NCBI GenBank assembly: GCA_033763595.1
Contig: JANRKH010000036.1
Coordinates: 1 to 26,325 of the forward strand
Direction of reading: 5' to 3'
DNA: 26,325 bases
Source of the DNA: JANRKH01 sp033763595
Lineage (GTDB): Bacteria > Pseudomonadota > Alphaproteobacteria > Rickettsiales > Rickettsiaceae
A program made the translations under genes and the position numbers. This document shows, one piece after another, positions 8,340 through 15,998 of the stretch (positions are counted from its first letter, which is position 1; every line of letters starts with the position of its first letter). Below the pieces are notes generated by a model. The model was given only the letters and a program-made list of their open reading frames with translations, searched no databases and was not told where the DNA came from.

Positions 8340-8855
8340 AGTAATATTGTCAATTCATAATAATTCACATGTGTATAACTTGTATTATTACCTAAAGCAA
8401 CTCTGGCTAATTTGTAATTACTTACATTAGGGCACATATTTATCCACAGATTTATGCACTTTTTTGAATTTAGAGTGATTATATCGTCAACCTAAAAAAA
8501 GGTAATCTTTTGAGTTTAAGATTTAGAATCTTGTCTTGAATGATTAGCAGCAAACCTAGAGAAAAATTTTAATTTTTAGTCCTTGTTGCGCAGTTACAAT
8601 AAATACAATTTAATTCAGCTTATTTTGGATTATTTGTTTCACTACATTTCACAAGAGTGTTAGGAATATATAAATTATTGCAATCTCTATGTAACCCTGA
8701 GAAAAGCTAGCATGTCTACTAACAACATTTGTACAGGTTTTTCATAAATAGACCAAGTTAAAATTAATATTAACAATAATTGATGATTACTGTTTAAAAA
8801 AAGCAACAGTAAAGCAAAATTAGTATTGTAAATTGATCAATAAAGGTATAAGCTG

Positions 8856-8884
8856 TTTACTCGACTGGCATAAAATGCTATAAA
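8856..8884 (+). promoter_or_regulatory. putative sigma-70 promoter of the outer-membrane protein gene
   Basis: TTTACT (8856-8861) and TATAAA (8879-8884) are separated by 17 bases. Transcription would start near 8891 and give a leader of about 140 bases before the ATG at 9030. That leader contains a TGGCC/GGCCA hairpin (8947-8962). This is a pattern match only; A/T-rich DNA gives many such matches. Confidence 0.4.
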
Positions 8885-9029
8885 AGCAAGCATTGGGATA
8901 GCTAGAACTGATCTAGTAAATGGTCTAGTTAGTTAGTCCAGTTATATGGCCATGCACGGCCAAGTTTGGATTAATTCTAAATATACGTGAATTAGTTCAC
9001 TTAAATTAAAGTATAATAAGGAGAAAACT

Positions 9030-9698
9030 ATGAAAAAATTACTAACAGCTACGGCTATAGCAGCTTTTGCTTCAGCCGCATATGCAGAAGAAGGATCATT
9101 TTACGTTAGAGGTGACGTTGGTCCATCTTGGCTACCTCAAGACAAAGTCAGTGTAAAGTCTGTTTCTAGCGGACAAGAGTTGACATATAAATCATCCACA
9201 CATGTTGTTGGGTCATTAGGGCTTGGTACATATGTTATGGATAACCTAAGATCAGAACTAGAGCTTTCAAATCACTTCAATCCTGAGCAGAAGCAGAAAG
9301 AATTAACAAGTAACGGTTCAAAAACTACTTCGACACTTAAATCTACAGCTGCTTCACTTGTTGTTAAAGGTCTTGTAGACTTTGCTGATCTTGGTGTGGC
9401 AAAATTATTTGCAGGCGCTGGAATAGGAGCTTCGCAAGTATCTACAAAAGCTGTGTATCAAGTTGTAAACACTGCATCAGGCGCTGTATCTTCAACAGGT
9501 TCTGCGAAATACAAAAGAAAAACTAACTTCACATATCTTGGTACTGCAGGAGCAAGCTTTGATGCTACAGATGGCGTTAAGCTTGACGTTGCATATAGTC
9601 TACAAGATCATGGCAAGTCAGATAAATACCTAACAGAAGCTTCAGATTATAGAATTTTAACTCATGATGTAAAATTTGGCGTAAGAGTAGAGCTTTAA
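9030..9698 (+). CDS. outer-membrane beta-barrel protein
   Basis: The 222-residue precursor has a clear signal peptide, MKKLLTATAIAAFASAAYA, with cleavage after residue 19. The mature part starts EEGSFYVRGDVGPSW and alternates short amphipathic strands with polar, Ser/Thr/Lys-rich loops. Stretches such as VGSLGLGTYVMDNLRSELEL, LFAGAGIGASQV, FTYLGTAGASF and a final HDVKFGVRVEL resemble the eight-stranded small porin/OmpA-like barrels (OMP_b-brl type) common on Rickettsiales surfaces. Such proteins may serve as adhesins or structural porins; the specific role is not visible. It has a strong ribosome-binding site (AAGGAG six bases before the ATG), a long leader and a strong terminator, fitting a highly expressed single-gene unit. 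Confidence 0.85.
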   Translation: MKKLLTATAIAAFASAAYAEEGSFYVRGDVGPSWLPQDKVSVKSVSSGQELTYKSSTHVVGSLGLGTYVMDNLRSELELSNHFNPEQKQKELTSNGSKTTSTLKSTAASLVVKGLVDFADLGVAKLFAGAGIGASQVSTKAVYQVVNTASGAVSSTGSAKYKRKTNFTYLGTAGASFDATDGVKLDVAYSLQDHGKSDKYLTEASDYRILTHDVKFGVRVEL

Positions 9699-9734
9699 TC
9701 TAATCTTAGTTAAGTATTTAGTTATTTAAAAAAT

Positions 9735-9785
9735 AAAGGCTGGATGTACTGCAGATATTTGATGCAGGACTCTAGCCTTTTTTGT
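9735..9785 (+). terminator. rho-independent terminator of the outer-membrane protein gene
   Basis: AAAGGCT (9735-9741) pairs with AGCCTTT (9774-9780). Inner CTGCA/TGCAG pairs lengthen the stem, and a T-rich tail (TTTTTTGTTTT) follows. It lies 36 bases past the stop codon. Confidence 0.85.
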
Positions 9786-9823
9786 TTTAGTTTTTACTTA
9801 AATTTTTTTGTTTAATTGCTGAT

Positions 9824-9867
9824 TAATACCAAATCCAATTTTTCAATAATCAAATTAAATAATCAAT
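9824..9867. repeat. degenerate type-3 repeat (TAATACCAAATCC-headed)
   Basis: It begins TAATACCAAATCCAATTTTT, then has an AATNATCAAATT-like part. It matches, with scattered changes, a second copy at 23447-23492. It shares only the terminal TAATACCAAATCC with the type-2 elements, so it may be a decayed end of a related element. The remaining sequence up to the type-1 copy at 9946 (9868-9945) shows nothing recognisable. Confidence 0.5.
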
Positions 9868-9945
9868 ACAAATTGTAGCCGGGCGCAAGCTTTGAGCACT
9901 TATTTTATATAGGCTAAAGATATCTCGCGCTAAAATTCATATGTA

Positions 9946-10047
9946 TAGTCTTTTAGGTTGGATTAGATACTAGGCGCGAGGAGAGAAGCCTATGAGTATT
10001 AGGTGAGCGACGAGTCAACAACGTAGCTAATTCAACATAAAAGACTA
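9946..10047 (-). mobile_element. type-1 MITE-like palindromic element, copy A (102 bp)
   Basis: Inverted orientation relative to copies C and D. Terminal inverted repeats are TAGTCTTTTAGGTTGGATTA on one side and the inverted TAGTCTTTTATGTTGAATTA on the other (18 of 20 matching). It is flanked by TA on both sides, and its length is identical to copies C and D. No coding capacity. It lies between the convergent ends of the outer-membrane protein gene and dprA. Confidence 0.9.
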
Positions 10048-10074
10048 TAGAGTTTAATTTCTTGAAACTTAGTA

Positions 10075-10187
10075 TAATACCAAATCCCATTTTAAGTACT
10101 TGCTTCTAGCTCGTCGCTAAAGGCTTACACGAGAGTAGGCTTCGTGACTTGCTCCTAGTATTATTTAAGTCTAGAGATTTGGTATAA
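10075..10187 (+). mobile_element. type-2 MITE-like palindromic element, copy E (113 bp)
   Basis: Ends are TAATACCAAATC and GATTTGGTATAA (near-perfect inverted repeats). The inside carries the core shared with type-1 elements: CTCGTCGCT, then TAGGCTTC, then CTCCTAGTAT. It stops 13 bases short of the dprA stop codon. This uninterrupted copy is the reference that shows where copy G was interrupted. Confidence 0.88.
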
Positions 10188-10200
10188 GTTATGCGTCTAC

Positions 10201-11478
10201 TCAAAAACTTTTAGAATATTTACCTTGGTCTGTTGAGGATATTTTTTGAGCAAGTTCTAGTTCAAGGACTGCGGTCATAATTTTTTTCATCGGTAAATTT
10301 GTTTTTGCGGCTATATCCTCTATAGAAACAGGGTGCCCTGATAAGAGCTCAAAAATAATATTTTGTACCTCTAATGTTTCCTCTTCTTGAATTTTTGCAT
10401 TTAAGGTGAGATCAGTCCTAGGATTTTCAAGTAAACCTGAGTTCGTTAGAGTCCTTGCGTTTGGTACGGCTACTCTAAGTACTTCATCTGTAAAGAGTTT
10501 CCGGTGATGCCTATTATTTGAGGGGCGGTCATTTGTTGATTCAGCTGGGGTCATGCTGATTTGTTCTTTTAATTTCAATCTGTTTGATGTTTCGTTTAAG
10601 AAGATGAGCACTTCCTCACTAGACTCTATTAAATTTGCACCTTCCTTGATAAGTTTATTTGTACCCTTGCATCTTGGGTCTAGAGGGTAGCCAGGGCATG
10701 CAAATAACTCCCTATTTTGCTCGATAGCAAAATTTGCAGTTATGAGTGATCCGGAGTTTAGGCCTGCTTCGATAATTATAACAGCGCTTGAGATGCCCGA
10801 AATTATTCTGTTTCTTTGTGGAAAGTGACGAGCTAGCGGTGCATTTCCAACCTCTAGTTCTGCCAAAAGTAGACCACCATTTTCTGCTATATCCTTGAAT
10901 AATCTATGGTTTTCAGGGGGGTATATGTTATCTATACCCCCTGCTATTACCCCGATTGTTTTCGGCTTTGAAGCTTGATGCGCCTCTGTGTCTACCCCTC
11001 TTGCGAGGCCTGATGTAATTATTATACCGGCCTCAGACAGTTCTTTTGCAAACTTTTGTGTAATGTTTTTTGCCGAAATAGAGCAGTTTCTTGCGCCGAC
11101 TATCGCAACTGAGGTTTTTTTAAATAAGGTAATATCTCCCTTGTAAGTGAGTATTGGTGGGCAGTTTTTTATCTGCTTTAGCAAAAATGAAAATCTCGGA
11201 TCAAGAAAAGAGATTATACTTGCGCCTACCTTATGAATTGTTTCAATTTCGCGTTCTGCTTCATCTTTACTAGTGATTTTTATGTTTGAGTTTGTTTTTT
11301 TAAGAAGCTCTGGAAGATTTTCAATCGCGGCCGTAGGAGATCCGAAGTAGTTAATGATATTATAGAAGGTTTTAATGCCGAGGTTTTTTGAGCGAATCAG
11401 CCTTAGAGTATCTATTGTTGCAGAGTCAATATCCGCTTCTTTCCTAGAAAAAAAATTGCTAAGGAACTTATGCATCAT
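10201..11478 (-). CDS. dprA: DNA processing protein DprA
   Basis: Binds incoming single-stranded DNA and loads RecA during natural transformation. The Rossmann-like core shows VAIVGAR (124-130), SGLARGVDTEAHQ (156-168), YPPENHRL (186-193), FPQRNRIISGIS (219-230), GSLITANFAIEQ (243-254), PGYPLDP (262-268) and GTNKLIKEGA (272-281). The N-terminal 90 residues contain a helix-hairpin-like part (LGIKTFYNIINYFGSP). A polar linker of about 60 residues (roughly 305-365) precedes a winged-helix C-terminus (QNIIFELLSGHPVSIEDIAA and following), the DprA/WH domain. The 425-residue length is somewhat longer than the typical 360-380 because of the linker. No clear ribosome-binding site is seen before the ATGATG start. 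The gene is flanked on both sides by MITE-like elements. Confidence 0.95.
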   Translation of the reverse strand: MMHKFLSNFFSRKEADIDSATIDTLRLIRSKNLGIKTFYNIINYFGSPTAAIENLPELLKKTNSNIKITSKDEAEREIETIHKVGASIISFLDPRFSFLLKQIKNCPPILTYKGDITLFKKTSVAIVGARNCSISAKNITQKFAKELSEAGIIITSGLARGVDTEAHQASKPKTIGVIAGGIDNIYPPENHRLFKDIAENGGLLLAELEVGNAPLARHFPQRNRIISGISSAVIIIEAGLNSGSLITANFAIEQNRELFACPGYPLDPRCKGTNKLIKEGANLIESSEEVLIFLNETSNRLKLKEQISMTPAESTNDRPSNNRHHRKLFTDEVLRVAVPNARTLTNSGLLENPRTDLTLNAKIQEEETLEVQNIIFELLSGHPVSIEDIAAKTNLPMKKIMTAVLELELAQKISSTDQGKYSKSF

Positions 11479-11621
11479 ATAAAAAATTTGAATAATGTAC
11501 AGAATACTATAGAATTGTTTTTATTAATCAATCTTTTTTTGACATTATTATGTAATTTTTTTTAAAGAGATTTAACAAATTTCTTGTTAATATTATACCA
11601 AAAAGTCTATTGCGTCTTGTA

Positions 11622-11745
11622 TAGTCTTTTATGTTGAATTAGCTACGTTGTTGACTCGTCGCTCACCTAATACTCATAGGCTTCGCTCCTCGCTCCTAGT
11701 ATTATTTAATTCTAGAGATTTGGTATAATCCAACCTAAAAGACTA
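11622..11745 (+). mobile_element. type-1/type-2 chimeric element, copy B (124 bp)
   Basis: The left half and both outer ends are type 1 (TAGTCTTTTATGTTGAATTA at left, AACCTAAAAGACTA at right, with TA flanks). Inside the right half, the segment from GCTCCTAGTATTATTTAATT to GATTTGGTATAA (about 11692-11728) is the right arm of a type-2 element. This makes it 22 bases longer than the 102-bp type-1 copies. Confidence 0.85.
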
Positions 11746-11814
11746 TAGATTGAAACACGCACGGTTGGATATTCAGGTATCTTTAATAGTATAAACTAAA
11801 TTCAATTTTGGATG

Positions 11815-11926
11815 TAATGCCAAATCCCATTTTTAAGTACTTTCTTCTAGCTCGTCACTCACCTAACACGAGAGTAGGCTTCGTGACTTGCTCCTAGTAT
11901 TATTTAATTCTAGAGATTTGGTATAA
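11815..11926 (+). mobile_element. type-2 MITE-like palindromic element, copy F (112 bp)
   Basis: It begins TAATGCCAAATCCC and ends GATTTGGTATAA, with the shared core CTCGTCACTCACCTAACAC, TAGGCTTC and CTCCTAGTAT. It ends four bases before the mrdA stop codon, so it forms the 3' flank of that gene. Confidence 0.87.
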
Positions 11927-11930
11927 GGTC

Positions 11931-13706
11931 CTATAATCTTTCATGTATATATTCGGCGAGTTTTTTTGCTATTGGAGCTGCATTGCGCGCCCCTGCCCCG
12001 CCATGATCTACTATTATAAATATGGCAAATCTCGGGTCATTAAAAGGAAAAAAACCTGAAAATAAAGCATGGTTTCTTTTTTCGCGGGCTATTGATTTAA
12101 GACTAAGGTCATCATTTACAGATTTTTTTCTTATAACTTGAGATGTTCCAGTTTTTCCGGCTAATAACAAAACCGAGGACCTGCTTCCATAAGCTGCTCC
12201 ACCTGCTTCATTTACTGTCCTATACATCGAATTACATAGGAAGTCTCTATGGTCTTTTTTGATTGTAATATCCTTATAATTGACGCCAATTTCCTTGTTT
12301 ACTCGTGGCGTAAGTAGTCTTCCTCCGTTAGCAATCGCAGCTGCTACTACAACTTGTTGAATAGGAGTTGACAGTAACGGACCTTGACCGATAGAGATAT
12401 TAAAATAATCGCCAGCAGACCAATTTAATCTTAGATTCCTTAGCTTCCATGACTGGTCAGGCACAAACCCCTTTGCCTCACCGTTTAGGTCGATTCCTGT
12501 TTTTGTGCCATATCCAAATCTAGCAGCTACCTCCAATATTTTATCTATACCCACTATTTTTGCTACATTATACATATAACAGTTGCATGAAAATTTTAGA
12601 GACTCTTGCATGTCTATAAGACCGTGCCCATCGTGTTTCCAGCAATGAGCCCTAGATTTGCCAAGATCAATAAACCCGCCGCAAAAAAATTTTGTATTTT
12701 TCGGAACTTCATGTTCAAGAGCAGATAAAATTGTAAATAATTTAAATGTAGACCCTGGGGCGTATAATCCCGATATTATTTTATTGTTAAGGGGTTTAAA
12801 TGGGTCATTTATTAGTTTCTTCCAATGTTCGGATGCTATACCTTCGGCAAATTGATTCGGGTCATAAGATTTCCTAGAGCAGCAAGTAACTACTGATCCG
12901 TCATTTATATCCATTACTATAACGCTTGCACCTTCTTCAGGTAGTATAGAATAAGCATATTCTTGTACCTCTGAATCTACATTTAATATCAGATCTGACC
13001 CATTTTCGGGGCTGATAGTTTCTAGATGTCTTACCAACATTCCTTTGGCATCTACCTCGGATTTTCTTAAGCCAAATGTTCCTTGCATGGTTTTATTGTA
13101 TGTTTTTTCTATGCCGGTTTTTCCTATCATAAATTCTATGGGTAAAGCGCCTGAGTTACTTGTATCATCATCGCCCGACCTTCCAAGATATCCAGTAACA
13201 TGCGCAAAAGAATATCCAAAATTATAATGCCTTAAGTCTCCTTGCTCGATGAAAAAATGAGGTAAATCATCTAGATTTTCTTCTACTTTAGCTACTTTTT
13301 CCCAGGAAATATTTTTAAGGATTGTGATTGGTCCAGTTTTGCTCCCTTGTCTAAGATTTTGATGTATTTGTCTTTTTTCTGGGTCGGTTAGATTTAAAAG
13401 TTTACTTAGGTGCTCGATAGATTTATTCGTGGATTTTGCTCTTTTATTCTTAATTTTTAAGAAAAAGCCCCTTCTATTCTCTGCCACTTTTCTTCTGTTT
13501 CGATCTAGAATCAGTCCTCTTGATGGAGTAATTAATGATAAATTGATTCTATTTTTATCGGATAATATTTTATAATCCCTACTTTTTAGTAGTTGCATAT
13601 AAAACATCCGCCCAAGCAGCAAAGATAGCATGCCTATCTTAAATCCGGCTAGCACAAATGTTCTTCTGGTAACTTTTTGCCTTCTTAAAACTTCGTTACT
13701 AAGCAT
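11931..13706 (-). CDS. mrdA: penicillin-binding protein 2 (peptidoglycan D,D-transpeptidase)
   Basis: Class B penicillin-binding protein that cross-links peptidoglycan during side-wall growth, working with RodA and MreC/MreD. The 591-residue protein has one N-terminal membrane helix (about 17-38) and a dimerisation region with ITPSRGLILDRN (59-70) and AHVTGYLGR (168-176). The transpeptidase motifs are S319-T-F-K322 (active-site serine, APGSTFK), S373-C-N375 and K518-T-G-T521. All three are intact, so it should be active and beta-lactam sensitive. It overlaps mreD by 8 bases. Presence of this gene with mreD and asd supports at least a minimal peptidoglycan layer. Confidence 0.96.
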   Translation of the reverse strand: MLSNEVLRRQKVTRRTFVLAGFKIGMLSLLLGRMFYMQLLKSRDYKILSDKNRINLSLITPSRGLILDRNRRKVAENRRGFFLKIKNKRAKSTNKSIEHLSKLLNLTDPEKRQIHQNLRQGSKTGPITILKNISWEKVAKVEENLDDLPHFFIEQGDLRHYNFGYSFAHVTGYLGRSGDDDTSNSGALPIEFMIGKTGIEKTYNKTMQGTFGLRKSEVDAKGMLVRHLETISPENGSDLILNVDSEVQEYAYSILPEEGASVIVMDINDGSVVTCCSRKSYDPNQFAEGIASEHWKKLINDPFKPLNNKIISGLYAPGSTFKLFTILSALEHEVPKNTKFFCGGFIDLGKSRAHCWKHDGHGLIDMQESLKFSCNCYMYNVAKIVGIDKILEVAARFGYGTKTGIDLNGEAKGFVPDQSWKLRNLRLNWSAGDYFNISIGQGPLLSTPIQQVVVAAAIANGGRLLTPRVNKEIGVNYKDITIKKDHRDFLCNSMYRTVNEAGGAAYGSRSSVLLLAGKTGTSQVIRKKSVNDDLSLKSIAREKRNHALFSGFFPFNDPRFAIFIIVDHGGAGARNAAPIAKKLAEYIHERL

Positions 13707-14187
13707 TTAAATATCTAAGATTTTTCTCGGTTATTAAATAAAAAATTGGGAATAATATAATAGTAACCAGCATTTTTATAATCATCAATGAAACCTCAGG
13801 CCTTTGCTCAGTTGCATATAGCCACAGAATTTTTGTGGAATAAATAACCATACCTATGAGCATATAAATTATAAAATTGAAATTCCTTTGCTGGGCGTTT
13901 GAATTTTTGCAATTGATTGTAACAAATTTATATCCGATCAATATCAAAACCGTCATCAAAGCCGGAGTTGTTGAAAAGAAAGACTCACCAATTACGACTC
14001 CCAATGCCACAAGCCATATAGGCACAGGTTTCAAAAAAGCAAATGAAAAAACTACGCACATAATAAAATTTGGTAAATAAGCCCCCATTATACCAAAGCT
14101 TTCTATTAGAAGTTCAAACACAAGTGCCATGAATAAATTTAGTAAAAAATAAGATTGGTAATATAAACTTAAGGAGAGCTTTTTCAT
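13699..14187 (-). CDS. mreD: rod shape-determining protein MreD
   Basis: Small integral membrane protein of the elongasome, linking the MreB scaffold to peptidoglycan synthases. The 162-residue product is of normal length, with about five hydrophobic helices. Typical MreD segments are seen: PNFIMCVVFSFAFLKPVP (39-56) and the GVVIGESFFS loop. MreD sequences are weakly conserved, so its position directly before mrdA, with an 8-base overlap, is the strongest evidence. mreB and mreC, usual upstream partners, are not in the preceding 600 bases. No clear ribosome-binding site precedes the ATG. Confidence 0.85.
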   Translation of the reverse strand: MKKLSLSLYYQSYFLLNLFMALVFELLIESFGIMGAYLPNFIMCVVFSFAFLKPVPIWLVALGVVIGESFFSTTPALMTVLILIGYKFVTINCKNSNAQQRNFNFIIYMLIGMVIYSTKILWLYATEQRPEVSLMIIKMLVTIILFPIFYLITEKNLRYLNA

Positions 14188-14792
14188 TTTGCTAATGCTG
14201 ATTGCTAATTGACTCTGTTGTTCTTTTTATAAACTAAGATTGCTTAAATGCAATATAGATAATAATATAAGCCCAATAGTCACCGAACTTGTGGGTTTTG
14301 CTTGAAAAGGAATTAGCCTAAAATAAAATAAAGAGTTAGTATACTTCCCATAATCCAAGTATACTTCGCGCTAAAGGCAAACTTATGTTTTAGCATGTAG
14401 TTTTTAGGCATGCCTTTAAGTGATAAATAAATAAACTTATGATATAGTGTGTAATTAGAGTTTCGCGATATTGTTATTTGAAGAATAATTACTATGATCA
14501 AAAAGTAACAAGTGCAATTCTGAGAAATCAGAATTAAGGGCATGAATTAAGAAAATTATGTGTGAGTTTTCATACGACCCTTGATCTTTAGAGATGTGTA
14601 TTACCACAGTCCCTACTTTTGGAATTGCATTTTGAATTTACGATGCTGATTATAATGGATATTTGATACCTTCAGCGTTAAATATACGTCCGTGCCTGCT
14701 TGCAGTTTGAAATCAAATTTAATTTTTGGATTATAGGTAGCATATTCCAAGTACCTACGCCCCAAAATAGAGGACCGAAAATAGTTTTAGTA
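14188..14792. other. divergent intergenic region between mreD and the EAL gene
   Basis: 605 bases without a supported gene. It should carry promoters for mreD/mrdA (leftward) and the EAL-fliI-fliJ operon (rightward). A TATAAT at 14651-14656 is a candidate -10 for the latter but has no good -35. It contains the hairpin at 14516-14535 and a GGCATGCC palindrome near 14407-14414. Confidence 0.5.
14516..14535. other. perfect 8-bp hairpin with GAAA tetraloop
   Basis: AATTCTGA (14516-14523), loop GAAA (14524-14527), TCAGAATT (14528-14535). GAAA is a GNRA-class loop, unusually stable in RNA read from the plus strand. No T-run follows, so it is not a standard terminator. It lies within the region upstream of the EAL gene. 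Confidence 0.6.
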
Positions 14793-15998
14793 ATGTATTC
14801 ACTGATAAATTTTGCCGAAGAATTGAATAGAATGAATTTACGAGCTAGATATAGCATCGCTATGATGCAAGTTTCGATAAAAAACTTCGATCAGCTCAGG
14901 GTGCTTTCTTCCGAACAAGAAATACAATCTATTTGTGGCTTTATACATGAATTATTGGAATCTTGTAATAATATTATAGATGAATATTCAATCATACAAA
15001 AAGGTAAATTTTTTTACTGCGCGGTTAATACATCAGTTTCGGAACAATTAGAGGAATTATCCGAGCAGATTAGAAACAAAATTATCTCCGATAATATTAG
15101 TAACTTGTTTTTGGATATAAGGATAACAACCGTATCAATCAAGGATGGAGTAGAAATAGCGGATATATTTTATGTTCTTCAAGACGCTCTTCAATATTCT
15201 GACCATTACAAAATTTTTAAACATATAAGCGCCCCAGAGGACTTAATCGAAGACATAAAACATTCTCACAATTTGCTTGGCTCTCTAAAAGACGCGCTCA
15301 AAACCAAGAGTGCACGATTCGCTTTTCAGCCTGTTGTAAATTGTCAAAGTGGGAAAATTGCCTATCATGAGTGCCTGCTCAGGATAAATAATGACGACTT
15401 TAAGTTAATTTCTGCTGGCAAGTATGTTTATTTAGCAGAAAAGTATGGTTTTATCCTAGAGGTTGACAAATATGTATTTGATCTTGCGATGGAAGAACTA
15501 TTAAGGTCTCAAGACGTAATTCTTTCGATTAATATTTCAAATGTTGGAGTTCAGAACAAGCCTCTGTTGTCACATATGATTAAGTCGTTAAATGAGCATA
15601 ATCTATCCAAAAGACTAATTATAGAAATAACTGAGACCGCGTTTAATGATAATTTTGAGATTACAAAATACTTCGTAGACTCACTCAGATTTCTTGGTTG
15701 CAAAATAGGGCTTGATGATTTTGGGGCAGGTTATGCGTCTTTCGGACAAATAAGATTGCTAAATTTAGATATTATTAAAATCGATGGGTCATTTATTATG
15801 GATATTTATAAAAATGAAAAGAACAGATTACTGGTTGAAACTTTAATAAAGACTGCGAAGGATCTAAATTGTAAAACTGTCGCAGAATTTGTGGATTCAG
15901 GCCCGGTAGCAAAAAAACTAATTGAAATGGAAGTAGATTACATGCAAGGTAATTTTTTCTCGCCCGCTTTAAATTATAGGAGTTGGAACAAGGAGTAA
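14793..15998 (+). CDS. EAL-domain cyclic-di-GMP phosphodiesterase with degenerate GGDEF-like N-terminus
   Basis: Predicted to hydrolyse the second messenger cyclic-di-GMP. Numbering from the ATG at 14793 (401 residues), the C-terminal EAL domain (about 170-400) retains E193 in an ECL variant of the EAL motif (YHECLLRIN). It also retains N247 (LSINIS), E278 (IEITE), D308-D309 (GLDDFGAGYASF), K329 (IIKIDGSF), E365 (TVAEFVD) and Q385 (MQGNFFSPA). The metal- and substrate-binding set therefore looks complete. Residues 1-165 resemble a GGDEF fold in length but lack any GG(D/E)EF motif, so no cyclase activity is expected. No membrane helix is seen, so it is cytoplasmic. The same frame extends to a TTG at 14700 and other ATGs lie downstream; no ribosome-binding site decides the start. 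Its stop overlaps the fliI start (TAATG). Confidence 0.88.
   Translation: MYSLINFAEELNRMNLRARYSIAMMQVSIKNFDQLRVLSSEQEIQSICGFIHELLESCNNIIDEYSIIQKGKFFYCAVNTSVSEQLEELSEQIRNKIISDNISNLFLDIRITTVSIKDGVEIADIFYVLQDALQYSDHYKIFKHISAPEDLIEDIKHSHNLLGSLKDALKTKSARFAFQPVVNCQSGKIAYHECLLRINNDDFKLISAGKYVYLAEKYGFILEVDKYVFDLAMEELLRSQDVILSINISNVGVQNKPLLSHMIKSLNEHNLSKRLIIEITETAFNDNFEITKYFVDSLRFLGCKIGLDDFGAGYASFGQIRLLNLDIIKIDGSFIMDIYKNEKNRLLVETLIKTAKDLNCKTVAEFVDSGPVAKKLIEMEVDYMQGNFFSPALNYRSWNKE

Larger units (their letters stand above)
8215..8700. other. candidate chromosomal replication origin (oriC)
   Basis: Non-coding, very A/T-rich DNA next to hemE. Exact DnaA boxes: TTATCCACA at 8263-8271 (+) and 8440-8448 (+), TTATACACA at 8329-8337 (+), and its complement at 8370-8378. 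One-mismatch boxes lie at 8250-8258, 8275-8283, 8311-8319, 8361-8369 and 8452-8460. The boxes are confined to about 210 bases, followed by a long A/T-rich stretch (about 8540-8690) that could be the unwinding element. An origin beside hemE is known for Caulobacter crescentus and R. prowazekii. No full TTAA-N7-TTAA CtrA site or consensus IHF site was found. The right-hand border is arbitrary. Confidence 0.8.
11479..11930. other. gene-free gap between mrdA and dprA, mostly two MITE-like elements
   Basis: 452 bases made up largely of chimeric copy B (11622-11745) and type-2 copy F (11815-11926). The remaining A/T-rich DNA (11479-11621) should hold the dprA promoter; I could not assign hexamers. 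A lone TTATACCAAA at 11593-11602 resembles a type-2 end but has no partner. Confidence 0.6.

Noticed and set aside
8758..8773. CtrA-binding site (TTAA spaced repeats) in the origin region
   Set aside because: The TTAA motifs here are spaced 8 or 2 bases apart, not the required 7, and are expected by chance in such A/T-rich DNA.
9012..9017. TATAAT as the -10 box of the outer-membrane protein gene
   Set aside because: It directly abuts the AAGGAG ribosome-binding site, so a transcript starting from it would lack that site; the upstream TTTACT-N17-TATAAA fits better.
14313..14543. 76-codon open frame on the minus strand between mreD and the EAL gene
   Set aside because: No ribosome-binding site, no recognisable domain, and composition typical of A/T-rich non-coding DNA; it also spans the perfect hairpin.
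15983..15985. TTG as the start of fliI
   Set aside because: The purine box abuts it with no spacing, and the ATG at 15998 overlaps the upstream stop in the common TAATG arrangement and matches normal FliI length.
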